Positions 33,917 through 42,016 of a stretch of DNA of 64,000 nt are shown piece after piece. The notes under the pieces were generated by a model, which made no database searches, was not told where the DNA came from, and saw only the letters and a list, made by a program, of their open reading frames with translations. Position 1 is the first letter of the stretch. Each line of letters opens with the position of its first letter. The stretch is from JAWPMV01 sp038527215 (GTDB taxonomy: Bacteria > Bacteroidota > Bacteroidia > J057). The position numbers were made by a program, and so were the translations under genes. The stretch covers positions 1 to 64,000 of the forward strand of contig JBCBGC010000018.1 in assembly GCA_038527215.1 (NCBI GenBank). Direction: 5' to 3'.

Positions 33917-34990
33917 ATGTTGCAGAAATACCTCCTTTTTTTGCTGACCTTGGGTATGGGGTCCTTGTCCCATGCTCAAGCTGTCCTGGAAGCCAACGGC
34001 CCTGGCGATACCTACGAACTCATCAACTCCGTCCTGGCCCCCGGCTACAATGTGGTGGAAGTGCCGGATTGTGGGCATACGGGCTTTGGCCGGCATATTG
34101 ATGAGATATTTGATTCCACCCTCAGCAAATACGTCTTTCGCTTCCATATCCACACCTACCCGGACAATGACCGTTGCCAAAACTTTGACCGCCAGCGGAA
34201 CGAAATCAAGACCTACGATAAGTCCCCAGACAGCCTCAAGGCAGTGTTGAAAGAAGAGGTGGTCTATACCTGGAAATTCAAGTTGGATGCTGGCTTTCAA
34301 GCGTCCTCCTCTTTTACCCACTTGCACCAGCTCAAAGCCGTAGGCGGTTCCGAATCCTCCATGCCTTCCATTACCCTGACGGCGCGTAAAGGCAACCCGG
34401 ATCAGTTGGAATTACGCTACGCAGAAAGCACCAGCCAAACTACTTTGAAGAAAACCAGTCTCACCCCTTTTAAGGGCATCTGGGTCCAGGCCTTTGAACA
34501 GGTACTCTACGACGAAACGGGGCTGGGCCAGTATGCGGTATATCTGACTAGCATCTCATCCGGAGATACCCTTTTCGAATACACCAACGATGCCATCCGC
34601 ATGTGGAAAACCAACGCAGATTTCATTCGACCCAAATGGGGCATTTATCGCAGCCTGAATGATTCCAGCAGTTTGCGGGATGAGCAGGTACTGTTCGCGG
34701 ATTTTACCATCGAGGAAGTGGGCAATACGGTTTCCATAGGGGAAGCATTGCTGGCCCTGGGAGAGCGGCCTTTTTATCCGAATCCTGCCAGCGAAACCCT
34801 GGGCCTATCTGATGCCGTCAGAGATACCTATGAGGAGATGCTGATGTTTGCGTTCAATGGTCAGTTGGTCAAAAAGGCAGCAGTCTCACGTGGTCAGGTG
34901 TCGGTCGCGGATTTGCCCAGGGGCATCTATTCCGTGCAGTTCAGCGGGAAGGGCAGGCGAAGCCAGGCGGTGAAGCTGGTACTTGAATAG
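33917..34990 (+). CDS. Secreted polysaccharide lyase-like protein with T9SS sorting domain
   Basis: 357 residues from ATG 33917. A signal peptide ends at SHAQ (about 20). The central beta-jelly-roll contains DRQRNEIKTYDKSPDSLK, then VVYTWKFKLDAG, THLHQLKAVGG and WGIYRSLN. This resembles a concanavalin-like lyase group found in fungi and Bacteroidota and annotated as polysaccharide lyase-like. The last 80 residues are a type A T9SS C-terminal domain: PFYPNPASETLGL, LPRGIYSVQF and a KLVLE end. The protein is therefore released or attached at the cell surface. Uronic acid polymers are a guess at the substrate. Confidence 0.78.
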   Translation: MLQKYLLFLLTLGMGSLSHAQAVLEANGPGDTYELINSVLAPGYNVVEVPDCGHTGFGRHIDEIFDSTLSKYVFRFHIHTYPDNDRCQNFDRQRNEIKTYDKSPDSLKAVLKEEVVYTWKFKLDAGFQASSSFTHLHQLKAVGGSESSMPSITLTARKGNPDQLELRYAESTSQTTLKKTSLTPFKGIWVQAFEQVLYDETGLGQYAVYLTSISSGDTLFEYTNDAIRMWKTNADFIRPKWGIYRSLNDSSSLRDEQVLFADFTIEEVGNTVSIGEALLALGERPFYPNPASETLGLSDAVRDTYEEMLMFAFNGQLVKKAAVSRGQVSVADLPRGIYSVQFSGKGRRSQAVKLVLE

Positions 34991-35107
34991 GGCTACCCAG
35001 CGGTAGTGGAAAATGTTGCTGATCCCGGGAAGCATCCTGCTTTTCCTTCGGTAAGCTTGTATCTTATCCTAAGGTGCTTTTGTCTCTCTTTCGTAAACTG
35101 CGTTACG

Positions 35108-35551
35108 ATGACCTATCCCAAACACTACCGTTACCGTCGTCTGGTGCAAGCCAAGCTCTTTATTGATGCCCATTTTACGGAAGATATACAGGTCAGCAAC
35201 ATTGCGGACGAGGCCAGCTTTTCGAAGTACCATTTTATCCGGCTGTTCAAAGAGGCCTACGGGTTCACCCCTCGCCAGTACCTCATTCACAAACGTCTGG
35301 AGTTGGCCAGGCATCATCTGCAGCAAGGCAAGGCGGTTACCGAAACCTGCTTTGCCACGGGCTTTGGCTCCATGGGCACTTTCTCCACCCTCTTTAAGGA
35401 AAAAACGGGTCAATCTCCCTCCCAGTTCAAGGCTGCCTACCAGCAACGCTTAGCCGAACAGCAGGCCCGACCCGCGAAATTCATCCCCGGATGTTTTCTG
35501 GGGAAAAGCAATTTTCAAGAAGCGGAGGTATCCGTCAAGGATGAACTTTGA
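35108..35551 (+). CDS. Short AraC-family transcription regulator
   Basis: 147 residues from ATG 35108; the frame upstream to 35006 adds an unlikely hydrophobic leader. It is nearly only the DNA-binding domain: IQVSNIADEASFSKYHFIRLFKEAYGFTPRQYLIHKRLELARHHLQ and FATGFGSMGTFSTLFKEKTGQSPSQFK. There is no ligand domain. AraC proteins of this short type often control the gene beside them. Here the VOC gene starts 28 bases after the stop. Confidence 0.9.
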   Translation: MTYPKHYRYRRLVQAKLFIDAHFTEDIQVSNIADEASFSKYHFIRLFKEAYGFTPRQYLIHKRLELARHHLQQGKAVTETCFATGFGSMGTFSTLFKEKTGQSPSQFKAAYQQRLAEQQARPAKFIPGCFLGKSNFQEAEVSVKDEL

Positions 35552-35579
35552 GGCATCATTTACCTTAAAAGATACCATC

Positions 35580-35990
35580 ATGATTACCAAAATGACCCAC
35601 ACCAACGTCTATGTTTTGGACCTGGATAAGGCCCTTGATTTTTACACCCAGGTCCTCGGCTTTGAGGTGCGCATAGATCAGGTTTTCGGTGAATACCGCT
35701 GGGTAACGGTAGGCCTTAAAAGCAATCCTGAACTGGAACTGGTGCTTTCGCCCATTACCACCCAAATGTTTCGCGACGAGGAGACGGTAGCGAGTATCAA
35801 AGCTCTGGTCGCCAAAGGCGCTTTTAGCGGTCCGGTCCTGGCCTGCGAGGATATTTATGCTACCTACGAAGAATTGAAGGGCAAAGGGGTAGAGTTTACC
35901 AAAGAGCCTACGGAGGAGTTTTATAAAACCGAAGCCGTTTTCAAAGACAATAGCGGGAACTGGTTTTCGCTAGGGGAAAGTAAGGGGTAA
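35580..35990 (+). CDS. VOC family protein
   Basis: 136 residues from ATG 35580. VOC pattern: THTNVYVLDLDKALDFYTQVLGFEVRIDQVFGEYRWVTVGLKSNPELELVLSP and YEELKGKGVEFTKEPTE...NSGNWFSLGE. Glu/His metal positions of the glyoxalase type are present at TNVYVLD/WVTV and at the C-terminal N-W-F strand. Together with the upstream AraC gene it forms the frequent AraC-VOC pair that is often involved in resistance to, or sensing of, a small electrophile or drug. Ligand unknown. Confidence 0.9.
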   Translation: MITKMTHTNVYVLDLDKALDFYTQVLGFEVRIDQVFGEYRWVTVGLKSNPELELVLSPITTQMFRDEETVASIKALVAKGAFSGPVLACEDIYATYEELKGKGVEFTKEPTEEFYKTEAVFKDNSGNWFSLGESKG

Positions 35991-36071
35991 AATTTCCTGA
36001 AAATAGGTTGATCTCCATACTTTTGATGTGCATTTTATAGAAGAACTGGGGAAGCCCTCAATGATTTACCC

Positions 36072-36701
36072 ATGACTACCGATCTCCAAACCTACCTGCT
36101 CGAAGGCTGTGGCCGCTGCCCCCTGGGGGGCACGCCAGGCTGCAAGGTGCAGCCATGGAGAACCGTACTCGAAGGACTGCGCGAGGTCATCGCTGAATGC
36201 GGCCTGACCGAGCAGATGAAATGGGGCGTGCCCTGCTATACCTATCAACAAAGCAATGTCTTGGTGATGGGTGCCCTAAAACATGCGGCCACCCTGAGCT
36301 TTTTTAAGGGCGCATTATTGGGTGATCCTCAGGGCTTGCTGGTCAAGCCCGGCCCAAATACCCAGGCTGCACGCTACCTGAAGTTTACTTCCTTAGCTGA
36401 GGTAGAGCAACATGCCGCGGATATTAAGGCCTATGTGTTCGAAGCCATCGAAGTAGAGAAGGCAGGCTTGAAAGTGGAATTTAAACGAAATCCAGAACCT
36501 ATTCCCGAAGAGTTGGAGCAAAAATTTGCCGAAGACCCGCTCCTGAAATCAGCCTTTGAAAGTCTCACTCCCGGGCGACAGCGCGGGTATATCCTTTTTT
36601 TCTCCGCGCCCAAGAAAGCCAAGACGAGATTTGCGCGGATTGAAAAAAGCGTAGAGAAAATCCTGAATGGAAAGGGATTGCATGATGGGTATCGGAGGTG
36701 A
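36072..36701 (+). CDS. DUF1801/YdeI-like protein
   Basis: 209 residues. The N-terminal half is a DUF1801/YdhG-like domain (WRTVLEGLREVIAECGLTEQMKWGVPCYTYQQSNVLVMGALKHAATLSFFKGALL). The C-terminal half is the YdeI/OmpD-associated helical domain (IPEELEQKFAEDPLLKSAFESLTPGRQRGYILFFSAPKKAKTRFARIEKSVEKIL). Members of the joined family have been linked to peptide-bacteriocin protection; that role is not shown here. It is cytosolic. The palindromic repeat block begins 4 bases after the stop codon. Confidence 0.9.
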   Translation: MTTDLQTYLLEGCGRCPLGGTPGCKVQPWRTVLEGLREVIAECGLTEQMKWGVPCYTYQQSNVLVMGALKHAATLSFFKGALLGDPQGLLVKPGPNTQAARYLKFTSLAEVEQHAADIKAYVFEAIEVEKAGLKVEFKRNPEPIPEELEQKFAEDPLLKSAFESLTPGRQRGYILFFSAPKKAKTRFARIEKSVEKILNGKGLHDGYRR

Positions 36702-36704
36702 GAC

Positions 36705-36865
36705 CGTAACACCGGCTTCCAGCCGGTCACAACCCCACCCACCCCGGATCATCATCCGGGGAAAAAGGTCCTGGGACCTCCCGGCCGCCGCAGCTCACAG
36801 CCGCCACCCGTAACACCGGCTTCCAGCCGGTCACCACCTCTCCCACCCCGGATCATCATCCGGGG
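36705..36865 (+). repeat. Palindromic repeat, two units of 104 bases
   Basis: CGTAACACCGGCTTCCAGCC begins at 36705 and 36809. It contains CCGGCT/AGCCGG around TCC. A second palindrome (arms CCCCGGAT and ATCCGGGG around CATC) lies at 36742-36761 and 36846-36865. It sits directly after the YdeI-like gene. It is the same family as 4130-4990 and 54146-54460. Confidence 0.85.
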
Positions 36866-36927
36866 AACCCCCCAAAACGCTTTTCCTCCAAAAGCTGTAT
36901 CTTACTTCTGCAAAACACTACTGCTAC

Positions 36928-37503
36928 ATGAAACTCGCGCTTCGAAATCTTCTCCTCCTCGGCGTCATGGCCGAAGTCCTCATTTTTGTGGTGGCCTACT
37001 TCATGAATCCTGAAGAATTGGGCGAGGCATTCCGCATATCGGCTCGCTGGTCAGGACGTTTATCCCTGGGGGTCTTTTTGGCAGCCTTCTATCAGTTCGC
37101 AAGAAACCATCCCACCCCGCTTAAGGAAAATACCGCGGCGCGGGAATGGATCCTCCTCTTTGCGGTGGTCCATATCATTCATTTTGGCTTTCTCGCCACC
37201 AATGTCTTCCTCAATGAGATTCCATTGATTCCTGTAAAGCTGGCCGGAGGAGCGTTGGCCTATCTCATGGTTGTGGCTGCGCCCTTTTGGTTACATAAGC
37301 TAAGTTTCAGACCTCAGCTGGTCTACTTTTACTACGTCAGCCTGGTGATGATCATCACCTATGTAGCTCGTGTAAAAGGAGATTTTGAAGGAGCCGATCC
37401 TTCTTTTGCCCATTATGTTGGTATGGCCTTGATGGTGAGTGGAGTGCTAGTCTTTAGCTGGTGGCTATATAGAAAATCGGCCAAGGATTCTGAATTTACC
37501 TAA
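36928..37503 (+). CDS. Six-helix membrane protein, function unknown
   Basis: 191 residues. Six hydrophobic segments are visible at about 5-25, 38-57, 73-93, 99-120, 128-150 and 162-182. The third holds VVHIIHFGFLA with two histidines, which could bind haem as in some ferric-reductase-like membrane proteins; this is only a possibility. No other domain is present. The gene follows the repeat block and ends just before an AT-rich hairpin. It is the last gene of ordinary composition before the AT-rich island. Confidence 0.75.
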   Translation: MKLALRNLLLLGVMAEVLIFVVAYFMNPEELGEAFRISARWSGRLSLGVFLAAFYQFARNHPTPLKENTAAREWILLFAVVHIIHFGFLATNVFLNEIPLIPVKLAGGALAYLMVVAAPFWLHKLSFRPQLVYFYYVSLVMIITYVARVKGDFEGADPSFAHYVGMALMVSGVLVFSWWLYRKSAKDSEFT

Positions 37504-37514
37504 CACTTGCCTTT

Positions 37515-37531
37515 ACTTGAAATTTTCAAGT
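37515..37531. terminator. Small AT-rich hairpin after the membrane-protein gene
   Basis: ACTTGAA (37515-37521) pairs with TTCAAGT (37525-37531) around a 3-base loop, 11 bases after the stop codon and followed by ATTTTAG. It is a weak terminator. Confidence 0.4.
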
Positions 37532-37795
37532 ATTTTAGAGAGTCTTAGAATCGCCCGTCTTACATTTTCAAATCACATTGATCTGCCTTTTCTCACTACG
37601 ATAATGGTCATTACTATGATATGATTGGAAAACGGCGGTAAACCAAATAGCCGGAGAGGTTATGGCCAATTAGGGCGTGATTTTTATAACGTTGAACATA
37701 TTGCGAAAAGTTCCCTAAAGTAAAAACTATTGTTAGAGTTGAACTAACTATAAGTGTTTATGAATTGACGTTAATATTTAAAAGGAGTAGAAGTT
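37532..37795. other. AT-rich leader of the DUF262 gene
   Basis: About 265 bases, clearly richer in A+T than neighbouring intergenic DNA, with no coding frame of note. It should contain the promoter of the DUF262 gene, but no consensus box was fixed. The Shine-Dalgarno site is at its end. Confidence 0.5.
37781..37787 (+). promoter_or_regulatory. Shine-Dalgarno site of the DUF262 gene
   Basis: AAAGGAG ends 8 bases before ATG 37796. Strong sites like this are unusual for Bacteroidota genes, and most genes in this window lack one. It fixes the start codon and fits a gene brought in from another lineage. Confidence 0.75.
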
Positions 37796-40063
37796 ATGCA
37801 ATCAAGTAGGGCTCAAGATAGAGACTTAGCCACCTGGTTTAGTAAAATTGAACAAGGAGAAATTAAGTTGCCGAGATTTCAGCGGCATCAGGCCTGGGAT
37901 CGGCAACGAATATCCAGTCTAATCGAAACGGTGGTTTCAAACTTACCGCTTGGAGTTACCTTGATTCTAAATGTAGGAGAGGAAGAGCCCTTTGAGTCAC
38001 GATTTCTTGCTACTGCCCCTGAGTCGGGCCAGAAAGTTTATGAACATTTATTAGATGGGCAACAAAGATTGACTGCGTTTTGGCGGTCCATGCATAATAA
38101 TTATGAATCAGAAACTTATTTTTTGTATTTGCCAGAATATGACAGGAGGCCCGGAGATTCAATAGAATCAGATTCCATGATGGTTTACTGCCTTTCCCGA
38201 TACAGGAAAAAAAATGAATCCAAGTTGTATCCTTTATGGGCAAATAATCCAGAAAGTCAATTTGAAAGAGGGCTTATTCCGGTATACTTATTTCGGCCAG
38301 GGTCTAATGGGAAGGAAAAAGATAATTGGGTAGAAATGGCTCTTCCTGATGAAGATTATAATGACAATAATGGATTAGTTGGGTTAGAATCTTATAAAAT
38401 GCTTGTTAATAAGCGAAAAGAACTTTCTGATAAAATTACAAAATTTAAGGAAATAGTAGCTCATTATAACTTGCCCTATCTTGCTTTACCTTCTTCAACT
38501 CCACGAGAGATTGCGCTGAAGGTATTCATTAATATGAATACTAATAGCAAACCCCTTTCTGTCTATGACATAATTGTAGCCCAAGTTGAAAGTGTTGCAG
38601 GTAAATCTCTCCATGATCTACAAGAGGAGTTGAGAATCAAACACCGAAATATTGAGAACTATTTTGATCTTGGTCAGCTTATTATTTACACTTCTGCTCT
38701 TATTCAAGATAAAATTCCCAATAACAAGGGATGTTTGGAAATGGATAAAAAGATCATGATGGATCACTGGTCTGATGTGGTTATTGGTCTATGTAGAATG
38801 GCTGGATTTTTAGAGTCGCAAAATTTATTTGACCGGAGTAGACTTCCAACAAATGCGGTGCTTGCCATTATCGCTGCCTTATATGCTGAGATACCAGAAA
38901 GTGGAGATAGTCTAGGGCATTCCGAAAGACTTTTGAGGAAATATTTATGGAGCTCATTTTTTACTGACCGGTACGAAAATTCCGCAGCTTCTAGGGGGTT
39001 CGCTGATTATGTTGGACTCAAGAAGATTATTAGAAAAGAAAAAAAGGATGGAGGAGGGGTATTTAATGAATCCGAAATCCCAATTTTTAATCGAGAACGC
39101 CACCCTATTGCTGAAAAAGCTGAATTGCTGACAGCTTTTTGGCCTAAAGGAGAAACCATACGAGGCCGCGCAATTCTATCCGTATTTAACCTCTTGGGCG
39201 CACATGATTTTAAGGATGGTCAAAAGATCACAAGAGAAAATATTAGAACCCGGGATTACCATCATTTTTATCCTGTATCTCTACTTTCAGAGATAGATCG
39301 GAAAGGAATGTTGGCTTTAAATTGCTGTTTAGTCTCCTCATTTACGAATCGTAGTATTGGACGGAAAAATCCTTACCAAGTAATTACTGAGCAATACAAC
39401 TCACACCCACCAGAAAATATTGACTATTATTTAAGATCACACCTCATCCCATTGACATCACTTGAAAAAAAATCTTTCGAGGGAATAGATGCAATGGTCT
39501 TGAAAAATGAGTTGGAAAAAGATTATGAGTCGTTTCTTAATGGTAGAGCTGAATTGGTTGAAATTGCTGCAAATCTATTATGTGAAGGACAAATAATATC
39601 AATAGAAAGGGTTTACCATGAAATGCCTATTTCCAAAAGTATTCAAAATCTAGAACATAGGGTTAAGGATTTGGAACTAAAATTACGACACTTAATCTCT
39701 GAAAGATTAGGTAGGGTGGCGAAAGACCCATTCCGGCAATTTGTAGATGAAAAGACTCAGGAAGCTGCCCGAAGGAAGTTTTACGCAGAATATAAAAAAA
39801 TGCCTGCTTTGTCCGAAGAGGAGTTCAAAGTCTTTAGGAATCAGCTGAATTATATGACATTAGGAGAGTATCAGTCAGTTATTTGTAATAAAAAGACCTG
39901 GACTTATTTTGAAGAAGTTTTTAAATCAAAACCTTTTTTTCAAAAATATTTTAATCAACTCACCACATTAAGAAATAAGATTGCTCATCCTAATGAGATT
40001 GACGAGGTAATATTAAAAGATGGGGAGGCAGCAATTCATTGGTTTGAGAATGCATTGTCATAG
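37796..40063 (+). CDS. DUF262 protein with HNH-like centre and C-terminal HEPN-type motif (putative defence effector)
   Basis: 755 residues. Seen: residues 20-100 are a DUF262 domain (GEIKLPRFQRHQAWDRQRIS at 21-40, LLDGQQRLTAF at 85-95) with FINMNTNSKPLS at 244-255. Residues 480-530 have DYHHFYPVSLL (His489, His490), Asn509 and Asn518, resembling the DUF1524/His-Me finger nuclease of GmrSD-type systems. Residues 616-640 look like a coiled coil. The last 95 residues are helical and contain RNKIAH (Arg726, His731), the R-x4-H motif of HEPN ribonucleases. Known: DUF262 proteins such as GmrS, and fused relatives, act in restriction of modified DNA or other phage defence. Inferred: a three-module effector joining nucleotide-dependent sensing, DNA cleavage and RNA cleavage. 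It is alone, with its own Shine-Dalgarno site and terminator, in an AT-rich island. Confidence 0.85.
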   Translation: MQSSRAQDRDLATWFSKIEQGEIKLPRFQRHQAWDRQRISSLIETVVSNLPLGVTLILNVGEEEPFESRFLATAPESGQKVYEHLLDGQQRLTAFWRSMHNNYESETYFLYLPEYDRRPGDSIESDSMMVYCLSRYRKKNESKLYPLWANNPESQFERGLIPVYLFRPGSNGKEKDNWVEMALPDEDYNDNNGLVGLESYKMLVNKRKELSDKITKFKEIVAHYNLPYLALPSSTPREIALKVFINMNTNSKPLSVYDIIVAQVESVAGKSLHDLQEELRIKHRNIENYFDLGQLIIYTSALIQDKIPNNKGCLEMDKKIMMDHWSDVVIGLCRMAGFLESQNLFDRSRLPTNAVLAIIAALYAEIPESGDSLGHSERLLRKYLWSSFFTDRYENSAASRGFADYVGLKKIIRKEKKDGGGVFNESEIPIFNRERHPIAEKAELLTAFWPKGETIRGRAILSVFNLLGAHDFKDGQKITRENIRTRDYHHFYPVSLLSEIDRKGMLALNCCLVSSFTNRSIGRKNPYQVITEQYNSHPPENIDYYLRSHLIPLTSLEKKSFEGIDAMVLKNELEKDYESFLNGRAELVEIAANLLCEGQIISIERVYHEMPISKSIQNLEHRVKDLELKLRHLISERLGRVAKDPFRQFVDEKTQEAARRKFYAEYKKMPALSEEEFKVFRNQLNYMTLGEYQSVICNKKTWTYFEEVFKSKPFFQKYFNQLTTLRNKIAHPNEIDEVILKDGEAAIHWFENALS

Positions 40064-40084
40064 GGAATTCTTATAAGTTTTCAT

Positions 40085-40117
40085 AAAAAAAAGCCTCCCA
40101 TGGGGAGGCTTTTTTTA
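40085..40117. terminator. Bidirectional terminator
   Basis: GCCTCCC (40093-40099) and GGGAGGC (40103-40109) with an A-run before and a T-run after. It serves the DUF262 gene from the left and the convergent lipocalin-like gene from the right. Confidence 0.9.
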
Positions 40118-40129
40118 TGAAAAGATAGG

Positions 40130-40564
40130 CTATTCTGCTTTTACCATAGTATAAGTGATGACGTCCCGATAGATATCTCCAAACAACTCAAATTCGGAGG
40201 TGGTGGTGATGGTCAGGGAGGTTTTGGTGCATTCCAGGACTTCGAACAAAAGGGCTAACCCTCCAAAATAGATGAGGCTTATTTCCTCCCGATCCTTGTT
40301 GTAAGTCCATTCGAAATCCGTGACGTCCGAGCCCTCTACTTGTTCCCCGGTACCGTCGTCATTAAACTGGAAGGTGGATTCATCCCCGCTGTAGGTCTCG
40401 TTCTCCTCATCTACCAGGGAGTCTCCGACAAAAGACTGGTAGGATAACTCGGTAATGTTCCACTTTCCCTCATTACTGGGCAGGATATTTTCGATGTTTT
40501 TACATCCGGTGCTGACGATCAGGGCCAGACCAAGGCAGATAAAAATGCTGTTGATAGTTTTCAT
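40130..40564 (-). CDS. Lipocalin-like lipoprotein
   Basis: 144 residues from the ATG at 40564; upstream frame extension is not credible. The signal peptide ends at lipobox STGC. The mature part is a small beta-barrel pattern: GKWNITELSYQSFVGDSLVD, DESTFQFNDDGTGEQVEGSDV, FEWTYNKDREEISLIYFGG and SLTITTTSEFE. This is typical of lipocalin-like (DUF5004/lipocalin_4) envelope lipoproteins in Bacteroidota. Ligand unknown. It is convergent with the DUF262 gene and shares the hairpin at 40085-40117. Confidence 0.8.
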   Translation of the reverse strand: MKTINSIFICLGLALIVSTGCKNIENILPSNEGKWNITELSYQSFVGDSLVDEENETYSGDESTFQFNDDGTGEQVEGSDVTDFEWTYNKDREEISLIYFGGLALLFEVLECTKTSLTITTTSEFELFGDIYRDVITYTMVKAE

Positions 40565-40821
40565 GTGATTTCTAATTATAGGGTTGTTAAAAAACGTAAG
40601 CGATACCCAAAGGTAGGGGAGGGGAAGCAAGGCCTGATGAGGAATTTTGAGCAGATAGCTTCTGTTTTGGGAAAAATCCGTAAGGAAGAGAAATGGGGGC
40701 ATCGACCTTATGGAATCACCAAAGAAAGAGAGAAGAAGGCGGGTATGTTTGTGTATCTGTGGTTAAATTAAGTGCTCAACATGGGCATAGCCCCAAACAT
40801 TTATCTATACCCCTTTTTCCC

Positions 40822-41091
40822 ATGATTCAGTGCAAAGACTTCGTTCCGGAAATGACCGACGGCGGGGGCCTCTTCCGCAAACCCAACTATGAAAATATCC
40901 GTCCCTCGCTGGACCGTATGAACGAATGGCTCGACCGAAATGGCCACGTCCGCGTCATCAATGTAGAAACCGTTACCCTGCCCAATATGCACGACCGCCG
41001 GGAAGAAGGCAGCGAAGATGGCAGCCTCCGCATCTGGGGAGAAGTACCCGCCACCTGGCATCAGTTTATCCGGGTGTGGTATCGGGAGTAG
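40822..41091 (+). CDS. Small hypothetical protein
   Basis: 89 residues from ATG 40822; the frame upstream to 40693 is not supported. It is acidic and polar: DGGGLFRKPNYENIRPSLDRMNEWLDRNGHVRVINVETVTLPN and TWHQFIRVWYRE. No signal peptide. The alternating pattern in the second half (VRVINVETVTL) suggests a beta-strand. No family recognised. It is 12 bases before the next secreted protein gene. Confidence 0.65.
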   Translation: MIQCKDFVPEMTDGGGLFRKPNYENIRPSLDRMNEWLDRNGHVRVINVETVTLPNMHDRREEGSEDGSLRIWGEVPATWHQFIRVWYRE

Positions 41092-41103
41092 AAAAAAAAG
41101 CCC

Positions 41104-41847
41104 ATGAAAACCTGGATATTCCACTTGTTCTGCCTCCTGCCCCTTAGCCTTAGTGCTCAGTTAGAAGGAGAATATTTGTTCCTGGATCAGGAGCCCCACT
41201 TTCTCATTTTTCAGGACGGAATAGCCACCACAAAAATCCAGAAAGAGCCTACCCACCTACCCATATATGGAAAGGTGAGGGGTGAGTATTGGCTAAGCCT
41301 GGATACCCTGAAGATAAATTTCCTGCCATACAGGGAACCCATCATAGATTGTAGTGATGTAGTCATTCGTTCTAGCGGTAGCGGCAGAAGAGGAGACTCA
41401 ATAACCCTTACTTATCTGGCAGTTGATTGTGAGATAAATGAGCCCATTGGGTTTCCGACTTTATTAATCTATGATTCCCCGTCCAAAGATTCTTTTCAGC
41501 TGTATAAAGGCCATGAGGAAGGGCGGATAGAGGCAAAGATAGGCCGGGCAAAAAGTGAGCTCAGGATGGTGGCTAATGCAATCGAGTACCTGCCTCAGGA
41601 GTTTGTGCTGACTCCGGCTGAGGCTGATTCTATCTTTATCATAGCGAAATTGACCTTTGGAAGACTTCTGGTCACTTTTCATAGCCCAACCGTTAATTAC
41701 CTTGTTTTGAAGAAAAGAAAGAGGTTCTGGAAGCTGAGAGCCCTTGAAACCGGCAGGGAATTCAAAGCTTGGAGAATGAATCCTAAATGGGACGATAAAA
41801 AGAGACTGAGGAAAGCTCAACGGATATATGATAAATCTGGCCTCTGA
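41104..41847 (+). CDS. Hypothetical secreted protein
   Basis: 247 residues with a signal peptide ending at LSAQ (about 18). The mature part is beta-rich in its first half (GEYLFLDQEPHFLIFQDGIATTKI, GEYWLSLDTLKINF) and basic at its C-terminus (KKRKRFWKLRAL, KWDDKKRLRKAQRIYDKS). No family recognised. Base composition falls toward the 3' end, near the possible higB remnant. Confidence 0.65.
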   Translation: MKTWIFHLFCLLPLSLSAQLEGEYLFLDQEPHFLIFQDGIATTKIQKEPTHLPIYGKVRGEYWLSLDTLKINFLPYREPIIDCSDVVIRSSGSGRRGDSITLTYLAVDCEINEPIGFPTLLIYDSPSKDSFQLYKGHEEGRIEAKIGRAKSELRMVANAIEYLPQEFVLTPAEADSIFIIAKLTFGRLLVTFHSPTVNYLVLKKRKRFWKLRALETGREFKAWRMNPKWDDKKRLRKAQRIYDKSGL

Positions 41848-41934
41848 AGGGTACTTTATAGGTCGCGTGCCCGAACTTTGTGGTTTGTGGAATTTTGTGG
41901 ATATTGGAAGGGCGCAGCGATCCCTCCTGGCTGT

Positions 41935-42006
41935 GCTTTTAACTTCTATTTTTCTTGTCCGGTCATCAAGCGTACTTACGATAACATTGACGCAGAAGTA
42001 ATCTAA
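41935..42006 (+). pseudogene. Possible higB toxin remnant
   Basis: The last codons before the higA gene read TYDNIDAEVI-stop, which resembles the conserved C-terminus of HigB toxins (YDKIDAETI type). Only about 24 codons (AFNFYFSCPVIKR before it) are visible and the rest of the toxin is not recognisable. The stop is 10 bases before the HigA start, the spacing of a higBA operon. This is a short match read by eye; it could be chance. Confidence 0.4.
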
Positions 42007-42016
42007 AAGAAGGCAC

